From NCBI GenBank assembly GCA_021396245.1, contig WNYE01000078.1, positions 62,001-126,000 on the forward strand: a DNA stretch of 64,000 nucleotides, read 5' to 3'. The notes below the pieces were generated by a model. That model had not been told where the DNA came from, did no database searches, and worked only from the letters and a program-made list of their open reading frames with translations. Every line of letters begins with the position of its first letter. Position 1 is the stretch's first letter. Of this stretch, positions 54,686 to 64,000 are shown piece by piece. Origin of the DNA: Sporothrix humicola (lineage: Eukaryota > Ascomycota > Sordariomycetes > Ophiostomatales > Ophiostomataceae). Made by a program: the position numbers and the translations under genes.

Positions 54686-56674
54686 CTACATACTGTGGTC
54701 TTCGAATACATAATCTGCATACATGTCTCCGTCATTATTGTCTCCAGTGAATCCAGGTTGAGTAAACCACCCGTACTCCTGCACGTAGTTGAAGAAAAAG
54801 TCGTCCCAGTTTGTAGAAGGGAACATGCTGCCAGTATTGCCCATATTTGCCATATTGTTGTCGATAATTGGCATCGCTGATGGGTCCATAATTGGCATGC
54901 TGGCGTAGATAATGCCTGCGCTGCCAGTCTGGCCCATGGGAAAGTTTAGGCCGAGCTGGGGTTGCGAGTTGTCGGGGATAGCCGGTGCAGGATTTTCACC
55001 GACTACTGCTTGTGGCAGAAGTCGACTATCTGCGTCGTTGGGCTGGTCAAGTCGGGCAAGAATTGCTTGGATGGTATGGCCTTGTGTCCAAAAGGCGCTC
55101 CAACTACCGCTTTGAAGAAGAAACTCCATAAGTGATGCCGCATGGACGGTACATGCTTCGAGGCGGGCAACCTGGTCAGGCGGGAAAGCAGTAGGATCTC
55201 GCCGTGCTCCTCGCAAGGCGTCGACGACGACCATCAATGATCGTGATGTTGCATACAGAACAATCATCATCTGTCCCATGGCGGCTCTCAGTGCAGCTGG
55301 AGTCGTCCACTCGACAATTTGGCAGGCGTCGTCGACAAGAGTTGCGGTACTCGACAAAACGAGAGGATCGTCCCCAGATATGACGGAGCGTAAGCCGACA
55401 GAGTAAAGGACACGATTGTTAGCGGCGAGTAGTCGCGCTAGCCGTATTGACTCATTGTCATATGCTCCTAGGTGGCTATGCATAATTTCTTCTGATCGAT
55501 GATGCAAGTCAGACAGGATGTGAAACATTTGTGTAGCCTTGTCGTGAATCGATATTGCCTTCGACGGGTTGACGCTGAAGAAGCATCGAAGGATCTTTCG
55601 TAGGCCACACATTAGGCCGACAAAGTGCAAGAACCTCGCATGTGCTATCATATCCTGTCGTTCAAGCCCGTCTGGAATGGTATCCGCCAGTTGGAGAAGG
55701 CTCTTGGCCTTGTTATAAACATCCTCTGAGAAGCTCCCGGTCACTGGCGACGCAATGTGTGCCGTCTGACCAAATGCAGCCGAGTGTACTGTGTCAACAT
55801 ACACACACATGGCCCAGATGTTTTGATCTAGGTCACCACCCTTGTAGTCGGGATCAAAAGACCTGTGTAGCCCCAGATCCTGGGCCATGCGACAAGCCAT
55901 GGCTACGCGTAAAGAAATGCTCGGCAAGTCGTCGTGTGTTCGTGTGCACATCTCGAGTTGGAGCAGCAAAATCAACAGGGCCTGGACGGTCTGTATCTGA
56001 GGCGTGTATGGCCGTCGAAAATTGCACAGCGTGTCTTTGAGCTCGTCCAAGATGACGTCTCGAATGTGCAGAAAGTCGCGCGTCGATGAGATGGACAAGT
56101 GGTGCCGTGCAGCCAGGCCGAGAATGGCTGCGTCGAGCAGAGTTGGCACTGGGCCCTCGGCGAGGCTTTGCCGGGTCACGACTGGCACGACCGGCTGAAT
56201 ATGGGCGAAAAATACATCGTAAAGATGCGTCCTCATATTCGAGTTGATCAACAACCGTGTCTTCCGCGGGGCTTTGCTGGTTGCCGGCGGAAGAGCCGGT
56301 CCTGGGCTCAGTGGCCGCGCAAACCCGGACTGCTGCGTGTGCGGTTGTGGAGGCGGCGGCGGCGCTTCCTTGTGAAGATCAAGAGGATGCCCGCCCGCAT
56401 TGGATGCCGCTCCCCAGTAGAGCCGCCGTGACGGCGCGCCTGGGAACGAGGCAACAACTTCCTTGACTGCTGCCGCCGTCCACACCGACCCGCCAAACAA
56501 GCACGGAAGCCCGTATGTCTGGCAGCGCCCGCATGCCGGCTGAAACGATGGCGAGCGGTCCCAGCTGCATTTGAGCTTGAGCCTGGGGCTGTTAGCGGTA
56601 GAAATGACATGTAATAAAGAGAGAAAGACTTGTTACTTCTTGCAGGGGTCGCAGATCACGATGGGGTTTTTCAT
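54686..56674 (-). CDS. Zn2Cys6 transcription factor, intron inside the zinc cluster
   Basis: Two exons on the minus strand: 56674-56637 (38 nt) and 56582-54686. The intron at 56583-56636 has GTAACA, branch CGCTAAC and end CCCCAG. The joined protein is 644 residues. Without the tiny first exon the zinc cluster is incomplete. With it Cys8, 11, 18, 30, 33 and 40 form C-x2-C-x6-C-x11-C-x2-C-x6-C (CDPCKKLKLKC...CGRCQTYGLPC), which strongly supports the model although GTAACA is a non-consensus donor. The rest is the fungal-specific TF middle region (about 120-520) and an Asn/Asp/Gly/Met-rich acidic tail. A nuclear regulator by family, with unknown targets. The tail-to-tail sugar transporter is a candidate target by proximity only. 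Confidence 0.88.
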
Positions 56675-57171
56675 TGTAGAGGTAGAAAAACAGTATTTTG
56701 AAATGCAGGGTCGATACGAGTAGAGGAAAGAAAAAGAAAGGTGAGGTGCAAGCCACTTAAAACATTTGGAGGGCCCAGTACATAGAGCACAATGTGCGCT
56801 AATGGAAACTCAGTGCGTGTTTGTCACCACCGAAATACACTAGGCTCAACCAACTGCGCTAGAGCCCTCTAGAGTTCACATTGTTAATTGTTGTTCGTCA
56901 CCTTTCCTCGTTGTTGTTTCGAAAAATCAAAATTGTTGTACAAGGGACAAGCTGCACAACAATAAGAGAACACTTGAGTAGCTTTGCTTACATTATATAC
57001 CGGTAGGTATACTGTAGATGGCAAATATATACTGCACATAATTTTTGAAGCCCCAAGAACCAACCTAGAGGCCAAAAACTCCAGCCGTTGAACATCGAAC
57101 CACCACCCCGCCCTAAGCAAGTTTCCGATGATTCAAATTGAATAGTGTTAAACATGTTTGGTATGTGATGG
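56675..57171. other. Spacer between two minus-strand genes
   Basis: About 500 bp holding the promoter of the Zn2Cys6 gene and the 3' flank of the unrecognised one-helix protein. A/T-rich, no gene seen. Confidence 0.55.
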
Positions 57172-58467
57172 TCATATGGGGCATGGCCCCAAGTAGACTA
57201 TTTGCTCTTCCAGTTTGGGTGGCACAATAAGTTGCCGATTAAACTTCGTGTACGCCAAGGCTACCCATACGGCCAGTTTCACACGCTTCATACACTGGAC
57301 AACGTTTACGGAGATAACCTCATCGTTGCCTTCAAATTTCAACATGGAGCCGTTAAACATTCGCATCAACGCCTCACACTCCTCGCGCTTGAGGGGTTTC
57401 ATGTTGTATTTCGCCAATTTCTGTAAGCTCAGTGGTTTGTGGTCAGTCGATAGTTCCGGGAGGTCGAAAGTGTTGTGGCCAGTCGAATACTGCTTGATAT
57501 TGCCACCGAGAATATCAACTATATCCTCCACAATCGATCGGACGTTATGATTGTTGCCCCAGCGGGCGAGGACACCGTGCTTTCCTGTCATCATGTCGCC
57601 CAGGCGTCCACGAACGTGATCAAACAGGTTGGTTGTCGGGTCATGCTCAATATAAAAGGCTGTAGGGTGTATGGACCCCAGTCCCAGAGAGACAAGCCAG
57701 CCGGGTCGACGGATGTCATCATTGGATTGAACCGGGTTGTCGAGTTCGAAGCCTTCAAATGACATAAATTTGCGGCGGTAGTGAGGGGGCCATCCGCTTT
57801 TGATCTTCTCGAGCTCGTACACCGTCAAGTTTAGACATCTATGCAGCGCTTGCGGGGATCCAATGTGGCCGATATACAAGTCACGCGGCATTGACGACGA
57901 TCGGCTTTTTTCAAGCTTGAGGTACTTTGACCAGCCACCCAGTATCTTGTCCTGGAATGGCTCGTTGGCGGCGGTGAGAAGCAGGTAGGCCACAATAACG
58001 TCCATGTCGGTGCATAGGTATTCGTCGCCCATTGCTAGATCAAGCGGCTTTGGTACTCGGGGACGGTCTTCTTTCCAGATGCTCTGGAAAACCAGCGCGA
58101 TGCTCGACTCCCAGCACTTCTGCGTGCCCGTCAGGTGACGAAATGAAGGGTTCTTTCCACCTCCTTTGCATAGGCCGCAGTTGACGACAGTGTCCTTGTG
58201 GTCATGGAGTCGGATGCCGGGATTGGTCGTGCGTATATCTTCCCATCGTAAGGAAGGACACGTCGTGGCGGTTGGCTCTAGAAAAGACGCGATCCATCGG
58301 AAGATTTGCCGCAGAGCCACGAGGCTTGGTGCGTTAAGTGTGATTGCGGCAACGAGAACCGCAATAATGATGGCAACGATGGCGGCCACAGTAGACGCGT
58401 CAACAGCCATTAGAATTGCTGTTTTGTTAGCTTTGATGTGAATCGTCCATAAAGGAGAAATGATCAT
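57172..58467 (-). CDS. Unrecognised protein with one N-terminal transmembrane helix
   Basis: I do not recognise the family. The frame gives 431 residues from the ATG at 58467, or 412 from an internal ATG at 58410 (MAVDAS), which would put the helix right at the N-terminus. A single strongly hydrophobic segment rich in Ala/Ile/Val (VAAIVAIIIAVLVAAITL) lies at about 28-45 (8-26 with the second start). The rest is soluble, with a possible metal or disulfide patch NCGLCKGGG...QKC around 95-120 and well-mixed composition typical of a folded domain (for example GWLVSLGLGSIHPTAFYIEHD). It is probably a single-pass membrane protein with a large soluble domain. It is divergent from the ankyrin-repeat gene, with about 436 bp between ATGs, so the two may be co-expressed. 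Confidence 0.75.
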   Translation of the reverse strand: MIISPLWTIHIKANKTAILMAVDASTVAAIVAIIIAVLVAAITLNAPSLVALRQIFRWIASFLEPTATTCPSLRWEDIRTTNPGIRLHDHKDTVVNCGLCKGGGKNPSFRHLTGTQKCWESSIALVFQSIWKEDRPRVPKPLDLAMGDEYLCTDMDVIVAYLLLTAANEPFQDKILGGWSKYLKLEKSRSSSMPRDLYIGHIGSPQALHRCLNLTVYELEKIKSGWPPHYRRKFMSFEGFELDNPVQSNDDIRRPGWLVSLGLGSIHPTAFYIEHDPTTNLFDHVRGRLGDMMTGKHGVLARWGNNHNVRSIVEDIVDILGGNIKQYSTGHNTFDLPELSTDHKPLSLQKLAKYNMKPLKREECEALMRMFNGSMLKFEGNDEVISVNVVQCMKRVKLAVWVALAYTKFNRQLIVPPKLEEQIVYLGPCPI

Positions 58468-58903
58468 AACTAAAGGTATATGGGGTTTGACTCAGGGACG
58501 AAATCGGGACTCAAAGAGGGGCACGATGAGCACAGTAATTGCATTGGTAAATGGCCGGCGAGGGGCATGTCGTATTGGACTCTCAGCCGCAGATGAAAAT
58601 GAAAGGAGAACCGAAGGTAGCAAGAATACGAACAACGAGAACAAAACACCAATGAGAGATGCCTGTCAAGCCGTGGGACTTGCATTCGCACCATCCACAC
58701 GTCGGCCAGTTTCCGCCCAACCTTTACAGCTCTATAAGTCGGCATAAAAAGCCTTCACGATGGAGAAGAACTGATATCTTTTTCCTCCGTCACGAACATC
58801 ACCCAAACCCTTCTATTACCTGCCAAATAAAGGCACACGACACTCAAACCGATCCCAGAAACAGCCACCGACAACACAAAAAATCGGCACCAACTAACAC
58901 ACA
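58468..58903. promoter_or_regulatory. Divergent promoter of one-helix gene and ankyrin gene
   Basis: About 436 bp (493 bp if the later start is used) shared by two head-to-head genes. TATA-like CTATAAG and CATAAAAAG lie at about 58731-58750 for the ankyrin side. The final 100 bp before its ATG are A/C-rich like a fungal leader. Confidence 0.45.
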
Positions 58904-61900
58904 ATGGTACACACAACGGACAGTCTACGCTACAGACTAACTCGCGCTATTTCCATTAACGACAAAGATGCCTTGTCGTGTGCACTCGCCGATGCACCGC
59001 CAGATATAGCCGCAGCTGCCATCGACACTCCAAGCCCTGGAGAGACTACAGATATTGAATATCTTATGTGGCCCATAACTCCCTTGTCCATGGCCGTGGG
59101 GCTTGGATATGTGTCACTTGTGCATATCATGCTACCATATCGAAGACGGGAGGCTGCAACTTGTGCACGCTGGCCGCAAACAAAGAAACACGTGGCTAGC
59201 TGGGAAGTTGACACCGAGGTACATATAGATATTGATTATTGGTGGCTGCCATATCGTGCTTTATTGAAATCGAGCCAGGACGCCGGAGATGCACTTGTTG
59301 GCCATCCAGATTGCGATGTATCCGACTTGGTTACCGGGCCACAGCAAGAGCTCGGTCATAAAGTTTGGATGTGGGCAGCACGCGAAGACTGCCACCGTAT
59401 TATACAAGCCTTTGTCAATGCCAAATTCCCAGTCGACTTGGCTTTGCCATCGCACATGTTCAATACCGGCTACCCGAGCCACCACTCCATACCTAACTTG
59501 CGACCTGCTCTCCGGGAAGCGACAGAACATGGAGCATACAAAGTAGTGGGGTTATTGCTCCGCGAAGGTGCAAAAGTGTCATCTGTCACGCCAAATCAAG
59601 GTGTTTCCGAAATACCAAGGTAAATAATAATCCCAGGGCCATACACGGCGCATTCATTCATGATCAGCACTCACAGCTTTCTCTCAGTCATCTGTTTGTT
59701 GCGGCGCATCGGCCTATGCGCCATAAATGGCTTGCCTGGGACATCGAAGACACAACCCACAACGAATCTTGGGAGGTACGGGAGCCACAACGCTTCGACA
59801 AAGATAGACTAGACAGCTACATTGCTATCGTCCATACACTACTGGACTATAGTGAGAACCCTAACCCGACGCCTCTTCCATATGATTCCTCGCAGCCCTC
59901 GACAAGGATAAGCTGGGAGCACCACTGGTCACATCCTGCTATATGCCAGTTCGCAGATCTCGGAATGGACACCGTCGTGCAGCGTTTGCTCGAGCTGGGC
60001 GTGTCCCCAATGTCTAGCAGTCCTGATGGTCGAACGCTGCTTCATCATGCAATCTTCAGTGGCGAGCCAAGCGTTGTAAGCGTCGTTTTACGGTGGTCAC
60101 ACATACCTGGAGAATCAACAATGCTCTCTTCCGCCGACGATCAGGGCCTCCTGCCTATCCACTACTGCGTTATCTACGGCACAGTATTTATTTTGCGTAT
60201 TTTACTCGACCATGAGGGCGGCACTGACCCGAATGTACGCACAGCTTCAGGAATCACTCCCTTGCATCTGGCAGTGTCCCTAAATAGGAAGGAAATGGTG
60301 CGGGAGCTTCTAGCACACCGGGCCGATCCGAACCTTGCCGTACCTTCCAAATCCATCCTCGAGAACGCAAACAGCCTCGCCTTACTGGCCGTCCTATACA
60401 AAGATATCATAGGAGGGTTGCCATTACTTTCTGCAATCATCGTGTTTTGGCACCGATACCCTGGAATCTAACGAGATCATCGAAATGCTGCTAGAGGCCG
60501 GTGCAAGTATGCTGCTGCCGTGCTTCACTGCCAAGCGCAAGACTTTTCAGAGACACTTCGGTGAGGGTGGGATGACAGACGCTTGGTTCTCATACGAAAT
60601 ATATCCGTATGAGTACGGCCTTACGGCAATTGCACACGATCCGGCGGTGAATGCAACTGTCTCCAAGAGTGATATGGCCTTTGCAAATATAATTATCGAA
60701 GCAATGCACTCTGCCTTTCAAGGATCCATTCCAGGGCCCGTTCTTGATCACTCCCTGCAGACGGTTTGTCATATCACAAAGGGCTACTACGGCAACACTC
60801 GCTTCATGGGGCCGTATACCGCCATCGATCGCCTTTTAGATCTCGGTGCCAGCGCACAAGTCGATCTACCCTACAAGGCGACCTTGCTGCACATTTGTAG
60901 TGACGGACTGGATGCCGAAACACCGGAAGATGAATGTGGGGTTATCATCCAAGCACGAATACGACGTCTTCTCGACCTTAGCATTCCAGTCAACATACAG
61001 GACGAGGATGGATTGACACCATTACACTGTGCCGCCGTACGCCACCCGGCGGCGGTAGCTGAGCTCCTAGCCCAGGGCGCCGACGCATCTATTCGAACAA
61101 AATACTATCCGTATCGTACTGCCCTAGACTTTTCTGTGTCTTCCGGTCGTATGTTCTCTCCTGTGGCTGTCGGCGCGCTTCTGGAGCATACTCCAAACAG
61201 CCTAATCAACTGGCACAACCTCATCGAAAGTACGTGTGCCAAAGAAGGCCTAATTGGCGAGTACCGGACACCGTCGGACGACGAATCCGACAGGCATGCT
61301 ATTGACTGGCTTGTTGATCAAGCCCTGGAAGCAAATCCCCTCATACTTGGTACTGTGGGTGATAAAGGGCAGACATTCCTGCACATCGCCCGCCATGCAC
61401 CCACTTCCATTCTTTTGCAGTCCATCTGCAAGAGGAAGGTCGCCTGGCCAGTGTACTGTATGAAAGATCAGCTTGGCCGCATGCCGTTGATTCTGGCAGC
61501 AACCAAATATTACAAAACGCACGAATACGTCGAAATCATTTAGCGGGGCATAGCCAACGCAATCCATATCCCAGGCTTTGTATTGACGGAAGAGGCCAAC
61601 TCTCTCTCTGAATCAGAATGGGACAGACTGTATGATGGGAAGCTGCTACCTTATTCTCGGAGCTATTCTTTTACGAGATATACGTACACCGAGACCGCTC
61701 AGGCTTCGTCAGACAGCATACATCCTGCCTCTGTGGAACAGCGTGCGCAGTGCCTCAATATGTGCGACGATGCAGGTTGGACTGTTGTCCATTACCTTGT
61801 CCGCTACTCTCATTTGAAGGAATTACGCCGGCTGTTAGCAATGCCCGGTCTCGTTGTGGAAGAAAACAGTCGAAATGGGGCACCTTCGCCCTTGGAACTC

Positions 61901-62308
61901 GCCATTGAGAACACAAGAAACGGAGGCACCGAAACAGGCGACAAAATGATACGCCTGTTAAAGCGACATATCAGACGAACAAGATCGCAAGCCACCCATC
62001 CGGCGGCAAGCACCTCTACCTCTATGTCTAACATGCTAGACGGCGATGAGTCAGGGCTGGACAGATCTGACGTTGACGAATCTGATAACAATGAGACCGA
62101 CAGTGCCAGTGACAGCGAAGAGGAAGAAGAAGGCAGCATACAGGTCAAAAATGACCATGGCCGGGAGGGGCAGGAAGGCGACGATGAGCTGGTGAACGCA
62201 GCCGTGGTTTTACCTCCCACGAAAGTGCTTACTGGCAATGCCATATGGGCAATCCGCATTACATGCCTGGCAACGATATTTCTGTCGTTGTATATTTTGC
62301 TTTATTGA
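58904..62308 (+). pseudogene. Ankyrin-repeat protein with C-terminal membrane helix, frameshifted and interrupted
   Basis: Exon 1 is 58904-59619. An intron at 59620-59687 (GTAAAT...CTCAG) joins in frame to a second exon. The reading frame then breaks twice. One extra base near the TTTT at 60445-60448 shifts the frame. A TAG at 61541-61543 interrupts the shifted frame, which continues without change of phase to 62308. Translation across the breaks shows one continuous protein of about 1110 residues. Ankyrin-type repeats (for example DGRTLLHHAI, SGITPLHLAVS, DGLTPLHCAA and GRMPLILAA) run through the middle. An acidic Ser/Asp/Glu stretch and one C-terminal hydrophobic helix (about WAIRITCLATIFLSLYILLY) follow. 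Both breaks fall in clearly coding sequence with no plausible intron. This is either a decaying gene or two assembly errors. Function unknown; ankyrin proteins mediate protein binding. Confidence 0.75.
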
Positions 62309-62812
62309 GCGAGAATTCCATCCTATGTTGTTTTATTTGACAGCATGTTCCGTTTTTGTTCTTCCTATTTGTTATTTTCTCTATTATCGATACATCTTAC
62401 ACTGGTTATTTCAAAGACGCACGGTGTTTGTTGTTTTTTATGAGCCGCTTTTTGTCATTTATTTTTTTGTCGTCGTTTTCATTTCTAATATTAAAAAAAA
62501 AAAAAACTTATGATTTGATGATCCTGGTGCTTCCCTTCTTATTTCGCCGAGTAGTTTAAAGATCAAATCGAATTGTGGAAGATCCTATGCCGGATGTCAT
62601 CCATCGGACAATTGAGTGGATGAATATGGTAGCCTTTTATGAAGCTGTTGATTTGCGGTCTTCTTTATGTGTTAGTGCCAAGGCCGCTAACCAGCGGTTA
62701 GGCTTACGGTGATTTGGGGGTGCCTTCGGTGGTGCTAAAATGTTTCGAATTTCACCAAGCGGCGTGCATTTCTCCTCTGTTCATGCAGACTCTGTGATAT
62801 CACAACATACAA
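62309..62812. other. Spacer before the last Zn2Cys6 gene
   Basis: About 500 bp, T-rich on the left (3' flank of the ankyrin gene, with an A13 run near 62494) and the promoter/leader of the regulator on the right. No gene seen. Confidence 0.55.
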
Positions 62813-64000
62813 ATGCCCCTCAACGCGCCCAGTCCAAAACGACTTCGTGCATCAGTCGCATGCGACCAGTGCAAAGCATCAAAAAAGCGGTAAGTTGTTG
62901 AGGCCGTCACCGACAATGGTACCCATTCCCTCATGATTTCATACTTACAGTTGACCTCAGATGCTTGCAAGGCATCCCTTGCGCAAACTGCACTCGACGC
63001 CGCATCGAGTGCACCTTCACCAGCGCTGACAATACGATTGATGGTCAAGTGATTCCGCAGCGAAGAAAGGCGACAGATGAGGCAGAACCAAATGACTCGT
63101 CGTTGGCAGCAGACAGCAGGTCCAACAGCAACTACAGCCTGGACCTGCCACAGCCATTACAGGCACCATTAATAACGATGCTAGACTGGTAGGCGTCGTC
63201 ATCAATCTTCAACTTGATATTCTCTCGTCTAAAAATTGGCAGGTACTTTGACAAGATTGCACCTCAGTGGCCGGTTGTTGAGCGTGCCGACGTCGTGGGC
63301 CGCACACCCTTTGCACCACCGCTTCTCACGCGCGCCATCTGCCTCGTATCGACGCTGACATGTCCTGACGTGGACACTTCTCAGCTTAACCCTGGTATCG
63401 TCGCGTCGGTCCGGCAATGCTTTGATGCCCACGATCTGTGTGCTCGGCCGTCCATGTCCACATTGCAAGCCTTGCTGCTTCTGCTCTGCTGTCCAGAACT
63501 GGCCGGCTTGCAGGCCCCGATGATGGTCACGGCGGCGTGCACAATGGCCATATCTCTGGGCCTACACCGACCCCAAGCACCACGGCCAGTATTGTATTGG
63601 TCATGTATCGCATGGGCACGATGGGAGGCGCTCAAGTCGTCAAAAGCCAGTGGACAAGAAGTGCCACTTTGTTTCGACCTGGAGAGTGCATTGCCAGTGA
63701 ACAAGCCAGACCCAACAACATGCTTCGGTGCCATTTATGGTCTGTTGGAAGACGCAGAGAAGAATCTTAGATCGCATGGACAGCAAGCAGGCACAGCACA
63801 GCCAGTGGATGGCAATGTTGCTGCCATAAAAGAAAACGCTGCACACCCAATTCCACGCATCTTGATGCGAGTTACACAGCTGTACCTTTCGACCCCTAGT
63901 ACAGGGCATCAGGCGCGGAACATGCGAGTACAATTGCAGGCAGAATATCCTGGAAAATTCGAGGGCAAAGCAGTACAAAAGGCATTGTCTGTCCATCCTT
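62813..64000 (+). CDS. Zn2Cys6 transcription factor, 5' part (runs off the window)
   Basis: Three exons are visible: 62813-62889, 62961-63188 and 63243 to the window end, where the frame is still open. Introns are 62890-62960 (GTAAGT...CTCAG) and 63189-63242 (GTAGGC...GGCAG). Joined, they give a zinc cluster with Cys17, 20, 27, 33, 36 and 43 (CDQCKASKKRC...CANCTRRRIEC), C-x2-C-x6-C-x5-C-x2-C-x6-C. A short linker is followed by the start of the fungal-specific TF middle region (WYFDKIAPQWPVVERADV, then STLQALLLLLCCPELAGLQ and SLGLHRP). The first intron falls just before the third cysteine, a common position in this class. About 350 residues are encoded here; the C-terminal half is missing. A nuclear regulator by family, with unknown targets. 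Confidence 0.85.

Noticed and set aside
60442..60474. Very short intron to explain the ankyrin frameshift
   Set aside because: At about 33 nt it is below any realistic fungal intron length, and the branch motif would abut the acceptor.
61458..61543. Intron (GTATGA...TTTAG) that would remove the TAG in the ankyrin gene
   Set aside because: It would delete a well-formed ankyrin repeat (DQLGRMPLILAA), and there is no CTNAC branch point near the acceptor.

Overview
This window is nuclear DNA of a filamentous ascomycete. I would guess a Sordariomycete, from the general look of the proteins and no stronger evidence. The genes are GC-rich and have no introns or one or two short ones (about 50-90 nt, GT...AG, often with a CTAAC-type branch point). 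There are four Zn2Cys6 regulators, a HapX-type iron regulator and several major-facilitator transporters. Intergenic spacers are long (up to 5 kb), pyrimidine-rich and low in coding signal. I see no rRNA, tRNA, CRISPR array or intact transposon.

Layout. 1-8 kb: a HapX-type bZIP regulator of iron homeostasis (plus strand), then a 4 kb spacer. 8-14.4 kb: one very large fungal protein of about 2036 residues, whose first exon lies upstream of the long open frame. 14.9-24.2 kb: three minus-strand genes, namely a secreted type-B carboxylesterase/lipase, a Zn2Cys6 regulator and an isocitrate-lyase/PEP-mutase family enzyme. The enzyme is divergent from a quinate/sugar-type MFS permease at 25.2-26.9 kb. 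After a 5 kb spacer come a siderophore-iron transporter (32-33.8 kb, plus) and a convergent DHA2-type drug/H+ antiporter (34.3-36 kb, minus). After another 5 kb spacer come a 1387-residue glutamine-rich Zn2Cys6 regulator (41-45.2 kb), an NAD-type short-chain dehydrogenase and a cytosolic type-B carboxylesterase (45.9-49 kb, both minus), and a Pmu1-like histidine phosphatase (50.8-52 kb). A sugar transporter (53-54.6 kb) converges on a third Zn2Cys6 regulator (54.7-56.7 kb). The right end holds an unrecognised one-helix protein (minus) divergent from a broken ankyrin-repeat gene (plus), and the 5' part of a fourth Zn2Cys6 regulator that runs off the window.

How the genes relate. HapX and the siderophore transporter are the obvious functional pair (iron limitation response), though about 28 kb apart. 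Carbon uptake and use (two sugar/quinate permeases, an ICL-family enzyme, two esterases, an SDR) is interleaved with Zn2Cys6 regulators of the kind that often control neighbouring catabolic genes. No compact biosynthetic cluster is visible.

The most unusual signal is in the spacers. Many short, imperfect tandem arrays share a period of almost exactly 10 bp although their unit sequences differ (for example 17921-17950, 28431-28480, 30301-30350, 31312-31341 and about 50011-50300). Family assignments rest on recognising motifs, without database searches.
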